64,000 bases of DNA from Microbacterium sp. SY138 (GCF_039729145.1 NZ_CP155793.1:1426001-1490000); one strand, 5' to 3'. Shown: positions 8,490-21,107, numbered from the stretch's first letter. Translations and numbers: made by a program. Notes: generated from the letters alone by a model not told the origin.

Positions 8490-9211
8490 GGCGGTCCCTC
8501 GCCACGCGGGACGTCGGCGCCCGCGAGCTGATGGACGATCCGCACGCCGATGCGCGCAAGCTGGCCCGGACCTACGGGCGGTTCGGGTTCGTGAACGCTC
8601 TGGTCTCCCGCCCTGGAGCCTTCTACCGTCGTGACATCCGGCCTCGGGCGCTGCGCTCCCGGTCGTTGCGGATCCTCGACGTGGGGGCGGGCGGGGGCGA
8701 CCTCTGCCGTCTGCTCGCCCGGCGATTGCGTCATGAGGGGTTCGACGCCGAGATCACCGCTCTCGACGTCGACGAGCGGGCGATCCGCTGGGCATCGGCG
8801 CACGATCGCGGCGCCGGCATCCGGTATCGCCGCGCCCTCACGACCGAGCTGGTGGCGGCGGGCGAGACCTACGACGTGGTGCTGTCGAACCACGTGCTGC
8901 ACCATCTCGACGACGCCGAACTCCGGACCGTGCTCAGCGACTCCGTGCAGCTCGCGGCTCCAGACGGCTTGGTATCCCATCACGACATCGCCCGCAGCCG
9001 CACGGCTCATGCGCTGTTCGCCGCGGCGACGTGGCCGGTCTCCGGAACTCTGCTCGCGGACTCGTTCATCCGTGAGGACGGCCTCATCAGCATCCGCCGT
9101 TCGTACACGGTCTCCGAGCTCGCAGCGATCGCCCCGAGCGGCTGGACCGTCAGCGGGGGTGTGCCCGCTCGTCTGGAACTGCGGTGGGAGGGAGACCGTG
9201 CCCGACCATGA
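8486..9211 (+). CDS. Class I SAM-dependent methyltransferase of the PKS cluster
   Basis: 241-residue methyltransferase. Motif I (RILDVGAGGGDLCRLLARRL) is near residue 62; a DVDE acidic motif and SNHVLHHLDDAEL follow in the expected order for a Rossmann-fold, UbiE-like enzyme. The start ATG overlaps the PKS stop by four bases (ATGA), and its own end overlaps the FAD monooxygenase by 14 bases, so the three proteins are made from one message. It probably methylates the aromatic polyketide; whether on carbon or oxygen cannot be told from the sequence. Confidence 0.88.
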   Translation: MRRSLATRDVGARELMDDPHADARKLARTYGRFGFVNALVSRPGAFYRRDIRPRALRSRSLRILDVGAGGGDLCRLLARRLRHEGFDAEITALDVDERAIRWASAHDRGAGIRYRRALTTELVAAGETYDVVLSNHVLHHLDDAELRTVLSDSVQLAAPDGLVSHHDIARSRTAHALFAAATWPVSGTLLADSFIREDGLISIRRSYTVSELAAIAPSGWTVSGGVPARLELRWEGDRARP

Positions 9212-10319
9212 CGTCCTGATCGTGGGAGCGGGGCCCGTCGGGCTGCTGCTGGCGTGTCTGCTGGTGCAGGAGGGGAGGCATGTCGCGGTGTGCGAGCGCC
9301 GTACGGATGCGGATGGGCGGAACAGGGCGATCGGGATCCACCGTCCGGGGCTGGAGGCTCTGGATACCGCGGGCATCGGTGACGCGGTGCGGGCGGAGGC
9401 GCTGCGCCTCGACGGCGGCGAGGTGCGCAGTCGCCGCCGGACCCTGGCGACTCTGACGTTCGGGCAGGATCACCCGATCCTCATCCTCCCGCAGCCGCGG
9501 ACCGGCGCACTGTTGCGCGCACGCCTGCAGTCGCTCTCCCCCGAGTCGCTGCTTCTCGGACACGACGTGCGGGGCGTACGGCAGACCGTGGATGCCGTGC
9601 AGATCGCATGCGCTTCCCCCGACGGACCGCACGAGCTGTCGGCTTCCGTGGTGGTCGTCGCGGACGGCGTGCGCAGCCGACTCCGTGACCGGATCGACGC
9701 CGGGTGGCGCCGCCGCCTCGGACGGGCCTCCTATGCGATGGTCGACCTCGCCGATGCGACACCCGACGCGCGCGCCGTGCTGCACTGCGAACCGGAGGGA
9801 CTCGTCGAGTCGTTCCCACTTCCCGGTGGACAGCGCCGGTGGGTGGTGCGGGAAGCGGAGGGCGGAGGTCTGCGCAGCATCGAGGAATTCTGCGCGACCA
9901 TCGAGACGCGCACGGGAATCGCCGTCGCCCCCGCGGCGGACGCGATGCCGACGTCATTCGTCGCCGCGCAGCACGCGGCGACGCGACTGCAGCGCGGGCG
10001 GCTGGTGCTCCTCGGCGATGCCGCGCACGAGATCAGTCCGATCGGCGGGCAGGGGATGAACCTCGGGTGGATGGATGCCGTTCGTCTCGCCACCGCCCTC
10101 GCCAGGACGCTGCCGAGTCGGGCGCCCGACCTGTCGGGATATGAACGGCATGCGCGCAGATCGGCCTCCCGGGCGCAGCGCCGCTCGGCGTTCTACATGT
10201 CGATGGGCGCTCCCGCTCCCCGGACGGTCGTGCGTGGACGGGAGATGCTGATGCAGGGGCTCGGATCGGCACCGCTGCGCGGATGGACGACCGGCCTCCT
10301 CACCATGCGCGGCCTCTGA
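9198..10319 (+). CDS. FAD-dependent monooxygenase of the PKS cluster
   Basis: 373-residue flavoprotein of the aromatic hydroxylase/UbiH type. The dinucleotide-binding motif VLIVGAGPVGLLLACLL is at the N-terminus and the second FAD motif RLVLLGDAAHEISPIGGQG is near residue 275. I chose GTG 9198, which has GGAGGGAG directly upstream (9187-9194) and places GxGxxG at the usual distance from the N-terminus; the frame is open further upstream, but that part is inside the methyltransferase. It likely hydroxylates the resorcinol or phenol product toward a hydroquinone. A strong hairpin follows. Confidence 0.9.
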   Translation: MPDHDVLIVGAGPVGLLLACLLVQEGRHVAVCERRTDADGRNRAIGIHRPGLEALDTAGIGDAVRAEALRLDGGEVRSRRRTLATLTFGQDHPILILPQPRTGALLRARLQSLSPESLLLGHDVRGVRQTVDAVQIACASPDGPHELSASVVVVADGVRSRLRDRIDAGWRRRLGRASYAMVDLADATPDARAVLHCEPEGLVESFPLPGGQRRWVVREAEGGGLRSIEEFCATIETRTGIAVAPAADAMPTSFVAAQHAATRLQRGRLVLLGDAAHEISPIGGQGMNLGWMDAVRLATALARTLPSRAPDLSGYERHARRSASRAQRRSAFYMSMGAPAPRTVVRGREMLMQGLGSAPLRGWTTGLLTMRGL

Positions 10320-10334
10320 CGGCCTCGGAGACGC

Positions 10335-10373
10335 ACGAAGGCCCGATCCGCTGTCCGCGGACCGGGCCTTCGT
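10335..10373. terminator. Bidirectional hairpin between PKS cluster and lpd
   Basis: Perfect 11-bp inverted repeat ACGAAGGCCCG...CGGGCCTTCGT with a 17-base loop that itself can pair. It lies between convergent genes, so it probably ends both transcripts. Confidence 0.8.
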
Positions 10374-10385
10374 GAGGAGTCTCGA

Positions 10386-11783
10386 TCAGAAGTTGATCAT
10401 GTGACCGGCGAGGCCGTGGAAGCCCTCCTGCAGCGCCTCCGACAGCGTCGGGTGGGTGTGCACGTTGCGGGCCAGCTCGAGAGCCGTCAGGTCCCACTTC
10501 TGGGCCAGCGTCAGCTCGGGGAGGAGCTCGGAGACGTCGGGGCCGATCATGTGTGCGCCGATGAGCTCGAGGTGCTCGGCATCGGCGATCAGCTTGACGA
10601 AGCCGACCGGCTCGCCCAGGCCGTGTGCCTTGCCGTTCGCCATGAACGGGAAGGTCGCGACCTTGATCTCGCGCCCCTCGTCCTTGGCCTGCTGCTCCGT
10701 GAGACCGAACGACGCGACCTGCGGGGAGCAGAACGTCGCGCGCGGCATCATGCGGTAGTCGCCGAGCGTCTGGGTCTCGGCTCCGCCGATGGTCTCGGCG
10801 GCGACGACGCCCTGCGCCTCCGCCACGTGGGCGAGCTGCAGCTTGGCCGTCACATCGCCGATCGCGTAGATGCCGTCGACGTTGGTGCGCATGTGGTCAT
10901 CGATGTCGATCGCGCCGCGCTCGGTCAGCTTCACGCCGGTGTTCTCGAGTCCGAAGCCCTCGATGTTCGGGGCGAACCCTACCGACATGAGGACCTTGCC
11001 GGCCTCGATCGAGCTCTGCTGGCCGTCCTTGCCGGTGTATGTGACGGTGACCGAGGAGCCGTTGTCGACGACCGACTCGACCTTGGTCGAGGTGAGGATG
11101 TCGACGCCGTAGTTCTTGTACTGCTTCGTGATCTCCTTCGACACGTCGGCGTCCTCGTTGGGGAGCGCACGGTCGAGGAACTCGATGATCGTGACCTTGA
11201 CGCCGTAGTTCGTCAGGACGTACGCGAACTCCATGCCGATGGCGCCGGCGCCGACGATGACGATCGACTCGGGCAGCTCACGGGTCATGATCTGCTCTTC
11301 GTAGGTCACCACGTTCTCGCTGAGCGTGACGCCCGGGAGCAGGCGGACCTTGGAGCCGGTGGCGATGATGACGTTGTCGAAGGTGACCTCTTCGGTCGTG
11401 CCGTCGGCCTTGGCGACCGAGATCGCCTTGGGGCCGGTGAAGGTGCCGCGACCGTTGTACTCGGTCACCTTGTTCTTCTTCATGAGGAAGTGGATGCCCT
11501 TGACGCGGCCTTCGGCCACCTCGCGGCTGCGATCGAAGGCCTTGCCGAAGTCGATCGTGAACTCACCGGAGATTCCGAAGAAATCAGCCTTGTGATTCAG
11601 GGTGTGGGCGAGTTCCGCGTTCTTCAGGAGTGCCTTGGAGGGGATGCAGCCGACGTTGAGGCAGACACCGCCCCAGTACTTCTCCTCGATGATCGCGGTG
11701 GAGAGACCGAGCTGCGCGCTGCGAACCGCAGCGACGTATCCGCCAGGACCTGCACCAAGGATGACGACGTCGTAGTGTGGCAT
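10386..11783 (-). CDS. lpd: Dihydrolipoyl dehydrogenase (E3)
   Basis: 465-residue FAD/NAD disulfide oxidoreductase, the E3 subunit of pyruvate and 2-oxoglutarate dehydrogenase complexes. The N-terminal FAD motif ([20 protein letters not shown]), the redox-active disulfide ([16 protein letters not shown]), the NAD-binding motif ([18 protein letters not shown]) and the C-terminal HTHPTLSE with the catalytic histidine are all present. ATG 11783 follows TAGGCT by six bases, so an own, possibly leaderless promoter is likely even though copC ends only nine bases upstream. It converges with the PKS cluster. Confidence 0.96.
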   Translation of the reverse strand: MPHYDVVILGAGPGGYVAAVRSAQLGLSTAIIEEKYWGGVCLNVGCIPSKALLKNAELAHTLNHKADFFGISGEFTIDFGKAFDRSREVAEGRVKGIHFLMKKNKVTEYNGRGTFTGPKAISVAKADGTTEEVTFDNVIIATGSKVRLLPGVTLSENVVTYEEQIMTRELPESIVIVGAGAIGMEFAYVLTNYGVKVTIIEFLDRALPNEDADVSKEITKQYKNYGVDILTSTKVESVVDNGSSVTVTYTGKDGQQSSIEAGKVLMSVGFAPNIEGFGLENTGVKLTERGAIDIDDHMRTNVDGIYAIGDVTAKLQLAHVAEAQGVVAAETIGGAETQTLGDYRMMPRATFCSPQVASFGLTEQQAKDEGREIKVATFPFMANGKAHGLGEPVGFVKLIADAEHLELIGAHMIGPDVSELLPELTLAQKWDLTALELARNVHTHPTLSEALQEGFHGLAGHMINF

Positions 11784-11789
11784 GCCTTA

Positions 11790-11795
11790 AGCCTA
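11790..11795 (-). promoter_or_regulatory. -10 hexamer for lpd that overlaps the copC stop codon
   Basis: Minus-strand TAGGCT, six bases before the lpd ATG. Its first three bases are the TAG stop of copC (11795-11793). AAGG next to the ATG is a weak, closely spaced ribosome binding site. Confidence 0.5.
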
Positions 11796-12443
11796 TCGCT
11801 CGGACGAGGGGTCGGAATCGGTCCGGGGGCCTCCGCCGCGGCGGCTCATGACGATCCAGACGACCACGCCGGCGACGACGAGCACGGCGACGATCACGAC
11901 CACCCAGATCCAGGCGGACCCGTCGGCAGAATCGCCGGATTCCGTCACGGTCGTGGCCGTGGGGGCGGGGGCTGCCGTCTGCTCGGCCGTCGGCGGCGTC
12001 GTGGTCGGCGCGACGCTGGGTTCGGTCGTCGCGGCGCTTTCGTCGCCGACGGTGACGGTGAAGGAGTACTCGCCCGACGTGGGGTGCCCGTCGCTGGAGA
12101 CGACCTTCCAGATCACGTGGTAGGCGCCGGCCGGCCCCGAGCCCGTCAAGGGCTGCGTGACGATCGCGCCGTCGACGGTCGCCGGACCATCGGTGATGGA
12201 GGCGCCGGACGGATCGGTCACGACGACCTCGGTGGCGCCTTCGCCGCCGATCAGCTTCGCGTTGAAGGTGAGCGTCAACGCGGCGGGAACGACCTCGACC
12301 GACTCGTCTGCTGCCGGCGACGACGACACGAGTGCGTCGTGCGCAGAAGCGGAGAGAGGGGAGAGGAGCACGAGAAAGGCGGCGAGCAGGGTCGCGGCGA
12401 GGGCGATCGGGGCGGCCGAGCGGCTCAGAGCTTTGGTCTTCAC
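11793..12443 (-). CDS. CopC-domain copper-binding protein, membrane anchored
   Basis: 216 residues. An N-terminal signal sequence ends in LSASAHDALVSSSPA, so cleavage at ASA would expose the N-terminal histidine that binds Cu(II) in CopC proteins. The second conserved histidine motif, SSDGHPTSGEYSF, is near residue 120. A Thr/Ala/Pro-rich linker follows and a C-terminal membrane helix (WIWVVVIVAVLVVAGVVVWIV) ends in a basic tail. It likely binds or delivers copper outside the membrane; no copD partner is adjacent. The GTG start is six bases after TAGGCT (12455-12450), again a leaderless layout, and it is divergent from the FHA gene. Confidence 0.87.
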   Translation of the reverse strand: MKTKALSRSAAPIALAATLLAAFLVLLSPLSASAHDALVSSSPAADESVEVVPAALTLTFNAKLIGGEGATEVVVTDPSGASITDGPATVDGAIVTQPLTGSGPAGAYHVIWKVVSSDGHPTSGEYSFTVTVGDESAATTEPSVAPTTTPPTAEQTAAPAPTATTVTESGDSADGSAWIWVVVIVAVLVVAGVVVWIVMSRRGGGPRTDSDPSSER

Positions 12444-12449
12444 GAGTAC

Positions 12450-12455
12450 AGCCTA
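12450..12455 (-). promoter_or_regulatory. -10 hexamer of a likely leaderless promoter (copC)
   Basis: Minus-strand TAGGCT, six bases, then GTG 12443. No Shine-Dalgarno sequence fits in the gap. Confidence 0.45.
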
Positions 12456-12543
12456 TGAATCCTCGGTATGGGGCGGCTGAGTGTGGAAGCGGCCTCCCGC
12501 GACCGGCTCGGCATCCGTTAGTCTGGACAACCAGGAGGGCACA

Positions 12544-13029
12544 GTGACTGACAGCGACAGCCGACCGGCCGGAGAAGCCGCGATCCACCGTTCCGGTGAG
12601 CAGAGACACGACGTTACGCAGACGTTCGGGCACGATTCCGATCTGTCGTTCGTGCCGTTCGGAGTGGAACTCACCGACGTCGAGCAGTCGGCGATCGTCG
12701 CGCTGCCTGCGGGATCGGCGCTTCTGCTGGTCCGCTCCGGCGCTCTCGCCGGAGCCCGGTACCTCCTCGACACCGACGTGACGACCGTCGGCCGTCACCC
12801 CGAGGCCGACATCTTCTTCGACGACGTGACGGTCTCGCGCCGGCATGCGGAGATCACGCGCACGGGGTCCACGTTCGAGATCATCGACCAGCGTTCGCTC
12901 AACGGGACCTACGTCAATGGCGAGCGTGTCGATCGCAGCACCCTGGTGGACGGTTCCGAACTCCGCGTCGGCAAGTTCCGTCTGAACTTCTTCGCCTCTC
13001 CGCACGACCGCCCGGCGGCGAACGCCTGA
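12544..13029 (+). CDS. garA: FHA-domain protein, GarA/OdhI orthologue candidate
   Basis: 161 residues, close to the 162 of M. tuberculosis GarA (Rv1827). The C-terminal FHA domain carries VGRHPEADIFFDD, SRRHAEI and LNGTYVNGERV, the phosphothreonine-binding loops. The N-terminal tail has DVTQTFGHDSD with threonines at the place of the GarA/OdhI phosphorylation motif (ETTS/TVF in mycobacteria). Such proteins inhibit 2-oxoglutarate dehydrogenase unless phosphorylated by a Ser/Thr kinase; a PASTA kinase is encoded at 25326-27272. GTG 12544 is chosen because AGGAGGG (12533-12539) precedes it. The next gene starts on its stop codon. Confidence 0.88.
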   Translation: MTDSDSRPAGEAAIHRSGEQRHDVTQTFGHDSDLSFVPFGVELTDVEQSAIVALPAGSALLLVRSGALAGARYLLDTDVTTVGRHPEADIFFDDVTVSRRHAEITRTGSTFEIIDQRSLNGTYVNGERVDRSTLVDGSELRVGKFRLNFFASPHDRPAANA

Positions 13030-13715
13030 TGGCGGCCTCTCCTGCCCGCGAACGCTCTGCGTCCGCGGGTCTGTTGAGTATCGGTCAGGTGCTCGCAAGG
13101 CTCACCCCGGAGTTCCCCGACCTGACCTCCAGCAAGCTGCGCTTCCTCGAGGTGCAGGGCATCGTCACCCCCTCTCGCACCGACTCCGGCTATCGCAAGT
13201 TCTCGGCGTCCGACATCGAGCGCCTCCGGCTCGGACTCACGCTGCAGCGTGATCACTACCTTCCTTTGAGCGTCATCCGCGAACAGCTCGACGACGTCGA
13301 CGCCGGGGGAGACGCGACTGCTCTCGTGCCCCCGCCGTCGATCACCCCGGCGCCCCGCCGGTACCGCCGCGACGAGCTCCTCGCCGCGGCCGGAGCAGGC
13401 CCGCAGCTCCTCAACGACGCCATCAGCACCGGCGTCATCACCGCTCAGGAGAGCTACCCCGAGGCGACGGTGACGCTGCTTCGCGGTCTCGTCGGCCTGG
13501 ACCGCCACGGCATCGAGCCGCGGCACCTTCGTTCGCTGCGTCAGGGCGCCGAGCGCGAGGTCGCCCTCATCGAATCCGCCATGTCCGCGCTGCTCCGCCG
13601 GACCGATGCGGCCTCCCGAGCGAAAGCCAGCGAGCTCGCTCCCGAGCTCGCCACGCGCATCGACGAAGTGCGCTCGCTCTTCGTCAAGGATGCGCTCTCG
13701 CGCGTGCTTTCGTAA
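13029..13715 (+). CDS. ftsR: MerR-family regulator FtsR (Rv1828-like)
   Basis: 228 residues. The N-terminal winged helix reads LSIGQVLARLTPEFPDLTSSKLRFLE, then QGIVTPSRTDSGYRKFSASDIERLR, the typical FtsR/Rv1828 form of the MerR DNA-binding domain. A C-terminal helical region follows. The ATG overlaps the FHA stop (TGATG), reproducing the Rv1827-Rv1828 pair. In Corynebacterium glutamicum the orthologue FtsR activates ftsZ; ftsZ lies in this window with a palindrome in front of it. There is no homologue of Rv1829 between this gene and the next MerR gene, unlike in mycobacteria. Confidence 0.9.
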   Translation: MAASPARERSASAGLLSIGQVLARLTPEFPDLTSSKLRFLEVQGIVTPSRTDSGYRKFSASDIERLRLGLTLQRDHYLPLSVIREQLDDVDAGGDATALVPPPSITPAPRRYRRDELLAAAGAGPQLLNDAISTGVITAQESYPEATVTLLRGLVGLDRHGIEPRHLRSLRQGAEREVALIESAMSALLRRTDAASRAKASELAPELATRIDEVRSLFVKDALSRVLS

Positions 13716-13815
13716 CGAACTGATTGCGACACACCTTCGCCGCGGCACGGATGTGATTGCTGGTGCCCAGGCACTGCTCTACCGTGGAAGATAACCGTTC
13801 CAGGGAGGATTTCAG

Positions 13816-14361
13816 ATGAATGCGGATGAGCTCACAGGCGACCCGCGGTTCGTACCCGAACTCCTCTTCACCGACGGCCTTCCGGCCATGGATGACGAGG
13901 TCGGCTACCGTGGTGCGGTCGCTGCTCGTGCCGCCGGCATCACCTATCGTCAGTTGGACTACTGGGCTCGCACCGAGCTGGTGGAGCCCACCGTCCGAGG
14001 CGCGAGCGGCTCGGGTTCGCAGCGTCTCTACGGCTTCCGCGACATCCTCGTCCTCAAGCTCGTGAAGAGCCTTCTCGACACCGGCATCTCGCTGCAGCAG
14101 ATCCGCACCGCCGTCGAGGAACTCCGTCGCGCCGGCATCCGCGATCTCGCAGGCACCACGCTCATGAGCGACGGCGCCTCGGTCTACCTCTGCACGTCGA
14201 ACGACGAGGTCATCGACCTCGTCAGCCGCGGTCAGGGTGTCTTCGGAATCGCCGTCGGCAAGGTGCTCCGCGAGGTGGAGTCGACGCTCGTCGCCTTCGA
14301 TGCCACCGCTCCGGACCCTGTTGACGAGCTGTCCGCGCGTCGCACCAAGCGTTCCGCCTGA
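13816..14361 (+). CDS. MerR-family regulator (Rv1830-like)
   Basis: 181 residues with a MerR DNA-binding domain: VAARAAGITYRQLDYWARTELVEPTVRGA, then QRLYGFRDILVLKLVKSLLDTGISLQQIRTAVEEL when read in separate segments. A small C-terminal region (SVYLCTSNDEVIDLV) follows. Strong Shine-Dalgarno AGGGAGG lies about ten bases before ATG 13816. It is the second MerR protein of the conserved GarA-MerR-MerR neighbourhood; its mycobacterial relative is linked to growth control, but the target genes cannot be read here. It has its own 100-base upstream region and ends at a hairpin. Confidence 0.88.
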   Translation: MNADELTGDPRFVPELLFTDGLPAMDDEVGYRGAVAARAAGITYRQLDYWARTELVEPTVRGASGSGSQRLYGFRDILVLKLVKSLLDTGISLQQIRTAVEELRRAGIRDLAGTTLMSDGASVYLCTSNDEVIDLVSRGQGVFGIAVGKVLREVESTLVAFDATAPDPVDELSARRTKRSA

Positions 14362-14378
14362 CGTCTCACGTCATACAG

Positions 14379-14410
14379 AAAACGGCCGTCCTCGAAGAGG
14401 GCGGCCGTTT
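14379..14410. terminator. Hairpin between the second MerR gene and parA
   Basis: Stem AAACGGCCGTCC pairs with GGGCGGCCGTTT (one G-T pair) around a seven-base loop, flanked by an A run on one side and a T run on the other. It sits between convergent genes and should work in both directions. Confidence 0.85.
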
Positions 14411-14430
14411 CGCTGTGCGCGTCAGGAGGG

Positions 14431-15252
14431 TCAGCTCTGCTGACCGCTCTCGGGGACGGGGATGCGACCGGTCCGGATGATGCGGTCGAGCAACTGGTCG
14501 AAGTCGGCGGCGAGCTCCTGGGCGGAGTCTCCGGGCCAGATGTGCAGCGGCTTGGCGGCACCCTGAGCCTGCTGCAGAGACGTGCGCTCGGGCAGCTGAG
14601 GGGAGAGCACGAGCGGCCCGAACATGTCGCGCAGCTCCTTGATGCGGAACTGGTGCTCGATGGACTGGGGGCGCACGCGGTTCACCACGATGCCGAGCGG
14701 CTGGAGCCGGGGCGAGAGTCCGCGTCGGATCTCCTCGATCGCGCGGAGGGCGCGGTCGGCTGCGGCGACGGAGAAGAGGCCGGGTTCGGTGACGACCATG
14801 ACACGGTCGCTCGCAGCCCACGCCGTGCGGGTCAGCGCGTTCAGGGACGGCGCGCAGTCGACGAGCACGAGGTCGTAGTCGGCTTCGACGGAGGCGAGGG
14901 CCTCTTCGAGCTTCCACACGTCGCGCACACTCGGGTGCGGGCCGTCGAAGTTGATCGCGGAGGGGCTGCCGATGAGCACGTCGATCGTGCCCGGGTGCAC
15001 CTTCGCCCAGCCGCTGGAGGTGATCGCCTGACGGACGACCTTCTCCTTCGGGTTCGCCAGGACGTCGGCGATGTTGAGTCGTCCGGCCACCTGGATGTCC
15101 ATCCCGGTGGAGACGTCGGACTGCGGGTCGAGGTCGACGACGAGAGTCCGGACGCCTCGGGCGAAAGCCGCTGAGGCCAGCCCGAGTGTCACGGTCGTCT
15201 TGCCGACGCCTCCCTTGAGAGAGCTGACGCTGAGTACGTGCACGGAGACCAC
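14431..15252 (-). CDS. ParA-family ATPase
   Basis: 273-residue deviant-Walker ATPase: [17 protein letters not shown] (Walker A with the signature lysine), VVDLDPQSDVS and LVLVDCAPSLNALTR (Walker B). No parB-like gene or parS site is next to it, so it is probably not the chromosomal ParA; such stand-alone ATPases position proteins or replicons in actinobacteria. GTG 15252 has GGGGAAGG four bases upstream and is chosen; GTG 15243 (MHVLSVSSLKGG) is a possible alternative. It is divergent from pyc with only 84 bases between them. The frame is open far upstream (to 18816), but that is antisense to pyc. Confidence 0.9.
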   Translation of the reverse strand: MVSVHVLSVSSLKGGVGKTTVTLGLASAAFARGVRTLVVDLDPQSDVSTGMDIQVAGRLNIADVLANPKEKVVRQAITSSGWAKVHPGTIDVLIGSPSAINFDGPHPSVRDVWKLEEALASVEADYDLVLVDCAPSLNALTRTAWAASDRVMVVTEPGLFSVAAADRALRAIEEIRRGLSPRLQPLGIVVNRVRPQSIEHQFRIKELRDMFGPLVLSPQLPERTSLQQAQGAAKPLHIWPGDSAQELAADFDQLLDRIIRTGRIPVPESGQQS

Positions 15253-15336
15253 GTTACCTTCCCCTAGGCTGGGGGAACACTCAGCCCCGCCCCATGCGCA
15301 TCGAAAACGCTGCGCATCGAGCTCCCAGAGGTGTGC

Positions 15337-18744
<3,408 letters not shown>

Positions 18745-18809
18745 TCTTGTGCGGGCGAGGGCCGCGCATGCGTGCGCACCCGAGGCTCGCGCAGGCTTGG
18801 AGCGACATC

Positions 18810-20606
18810 GTGACACCGAAGAACACCACCGACCCCGAGGAGAACTCGCTGGGGGTGCTCGACGAAGCCGCGTCTCTCGACACGGCCGGCATCGGCATCC
18901 TCGGCGGGACCGCTCAGGTCAGCGTGACCCTTCCCCGAAACGAGGAGGATGACCTCGCCGACGACGGCGTCGTCGACGGCGAGGTCATCGGCGACCTCGT
19001 GATCGATCAGGTGCCTGCCGTGGAGCAGGTCCCGAAGTCCGGGACGAAGGGGAAGACGAAGACGCTGCCGAAATCGCAGACCCGTCCTGTGACCCCATCG
19101 GCGAACGCCGCCGCATCCGCGCCAGTCTCCGGATCGGCCCCCGTCGTCGAACCGGCGGAGGAGCCGGCGGCCTCCTCGAACGTCGAGCCCACAGTCGGGT
19201 CGACCGTGGAACCTCCCGTCGTCACGGGCGTGATCGACGCGACGCCCGTGACCGACGAGGCGCCCGTCATCGATGAGGCGCCCGGCACGGAACGGATCGT
19301 GATCGAGGTGACCGCACTCGATCCGGTGATCCCCGTCGACGATGTCGTCATCGATGCGGTCGTCGTCGATGCGGTCGTCGTCGATGAGCCGGACTCTGAG
19401 CCGGCCGCCGACGATCTGGATTCCGCCGAGGGGCGGGCTGCAGAGGAAGCCGCGGCCGCCCGGTTCCTCTCCCAGGCTCGATCTGAGATCGAGACGACTC
19501 CTCCTGCACCGGCATCCGCCGTGCGGGCGTCCGCTGAGAAGGAGACCACCACCGTGTCCACCCCAGAAGAGAGGCCCGTCGTGGCGAAACCGGCTCGCCC
19601 GGCGGCCCGCACGGACGTGACGCTCACCTCGAAGCGCCTGGACGATCTGGGCGAGTCCTCGCGCGAGTCCGCTGATCTGCTCACCGCCGACCGGTTGCTC
19701 GACCCGCACCGGATCGCGAAGCCGGAGCCCGAGGGGGCGTGGAGTCACTTCCTCTATGCCGTCTCCGGTCGGCGCATCAACATCGGCGACGGCCGTCGTG
19801 CGCGGGAGCGCAAGGCCCTCTCCGCGCGGATCGCCGCACCGCTCGCGGGGGGAGCGCGCTTCGTGCCCGTACTCTCCCGCAAGGGCGGGGTGGGCAAGAC
19901 CACGATCACGGCGCTGCTGGGCATGGCGTTGGCCGACGCTCGGGAAGATCGCGTGATCGCCGTCGACGCCAACCCGGATCGCGGAACACTCGCCGAGCGC
20001 ATCGTGCGTCCGCATCACCGCAAGTCCGTGCGCGACCTCGTCCGCATCCACGATGACGTCAAGGGATACCACGACATCTCCGCCATCGTGGCGCGCGACG
20101 CGACACGCCTCGACGTCCTCGCCTCCGATGCCGACCCGCGCATCGCCGAGGCCTTCAGCGACAGCGACTACCGTGACGTGGCCGGCGTGGCGGCGCACTA
20201 CTACTCGCTCGTCCTCACCGATACGGGAACAGGGATCGTCCACTCGGTGATGTCGGCAACTCTCGATCTCGCCGACCAGGTCGTCATCGTCTCGGGGCTG
20301 AGCGTCGACGAGGCGCGCCTCGCATCCGAGACCCTCACGTGGCTCGAGACCAACGGGTATGCCGAGCAGGCGCGCGAGGCGATCGTGGTCCTCAACCAGT
20401 CCACGCCCGGGACGCCCCTCGTGCGGCTGAACGAGTTGCAGGCGCACTTCGCCACACGTGCACGGAGTGTCGTGCGGGTCCCCTACGACCCGCAGATCGC
20501 CGGGGGTGGCACGATCGTGTTCGCCAACCTTCTGCCCGAGACCCGCATCGCCGCCCGAGAACTCGCGGCATTGCTGGTCGAGGGCCTGCGGGCCAGGGCC
20601 GCCTGA
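18810..20606 (+). CDS. MinD/ParA-like ATPase with long disordered N-terminus
   Basis: About 598 residues. The first 300 are low in complexity: acidic and rich in Val, Asp, Glu, Pro and Ala, with repeats such as [12 protein letters not shown] and [15 protein letters not shown]. The C-terminal half is a deviant-Walker ATPase with [34 protein letters not shown] and [14 protein letters not shown]. The architecture recalls actinobacterial EspI/MinD-like proteins with proline/alanine-rich tails; the role is unknown. GTG 18810 follows GGAG by seven bases; ATG 18768 is the alternative. The stop overlaps def by one base. Confidence 0.82.
   Translation: MTPKNTTDPEENSLGVLDEAASLDTAGIGILGGTAQVSVTLPRNEEDDLADDGVVDGEVIGDLVIDQVPAVEQVPKSGTKGKTKTLPKSQTRPVTPSANAAASAPVSGSAPVVEPAEEPAASSNVEPTVGSTVEPPVVTGVIDATPVTDEAPVIDEAPGTERIVIEVTALDPVIPVDDVVIDAVVVDAVVVDEPDSEPAADDLDSAEGRAAEEAAAARFLSQARSEIETTPPAPASAVRASAEKETTTVSTPEERPVVAKPARPAARTDVTLTSKRLDDLGESSRESADLLTADRLLDPHRIAKPEPEGAWSHFLYAVSGRRINIGDGRRARERKALSARIAAPLAGGARFVPVLSRKGGVGKTTITALLGMALADAREDRVIAVDANPDRGTLAERIVRPHHRKSVRDLVRIHDDVKGYHDISAIVARDATRLDVLASDADPRIAEAFSDSDYRDVAGVAAHYYSLVLTDTGTGIVHSVMSATLDLADQVVIVSGLSVDEARLASETLTWLETNGYAEQAREAIVVLNQSTPGTPLVRLNELQAHFATRARSVVRVPYDPQIAGGGTIVFANLLPETRIAARELAALLVEGLRARAA
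19344..19388 (+). repeat. Three 15-bp tandem repeats inside the MinD-like gene
   Basis: Three copies of GTCGTCRTCGATGMG in frame, encoding [10 protein letters not shown] and VVVDE. They extend the disordered acidic linker by five residues each and could vary in number between strains. Confidence 0.8.
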
Positions 20607-21097
20607 TGGCCGTCCGTGAGATCCGCATCTTCGGCGACCCCGTCCTGCGTACGGTCTGCGCCCCGATCGAGGTGATCGACGACGGGGTCCGGGCACTCGT
20701 GGCCGACCTCGTCGACACCGTCGAGCTGCCGGGGCGCGCGGGAGTCGCGGCGCCGCAGATCGGCGTCGCTCTGCGCGCCTTCAGCTACAACATCGACGGC
20801 GACATCGGCTATGTGCTCAACCCGGTGCTCACCGAGGTGCGCGGTGAACCGGTGCCGACGGGGGAGGGCTGTCTCTCAGTCCCGGGACTCTGGCACGACG
20901 CGCAGCGCCATCCCTGGGCGCGCGTCGAGGGGATCGATCTCGACGGCGACCCCGTAGTGCTCGAGGGGGACGGCCTGCTCGCTCAGGCGCTGCAGCACGA
21001 GACCGATCACCTCGACGGCAAGCTCTTCCTGACCCGGCTCGATCCGGAGGTCCGCAAGGTCGCCATGCGCGAAGTGCGGGAGAGCTCCTGGTTCTGA
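20606..21097 (+). CDS. def: Peptide deformylase
   Basis: 163-residue metalloenzyme that removes the N-formyl group from new proteins. The three family motifs are present: [12 protein letters not shown] (GxGxAAPQxG with Arg in place of the first Gly-x), EGCLSVPG (metal-binding Cys) and [12 protein letters not shown] (HExxH, two metal histidines and catalytic Glu). The ATG overlaps the stop of the upstream ATPase gene (TGATG), so the two are co-translated. A long perfect hairpin follows directly after the stop codon. Confidence 0.95.
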   Translation: MAVREIRIFGDPVLRTVCAPIEVIDDGVRALVADLVDTVELPGRAGVAAPQIGVALRAFSYNIDGDIGYVLNPVLTEVRGEPVPTGEGCLSVPGLWHDAQRHPWARVEGIDLDGDPVVLEGDGLLAQALQHETDHLDGKLFLTRLDPEVRKVAMREVRESSWF

Positions 21098-21107
21098 CGC
21101 CGGACTG

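Noticed and set aside
19344..19388. CRISPR-like repeat
   Set aside because: Repeats are contiguous, in frame and without spacers; a coding low-complexity run.
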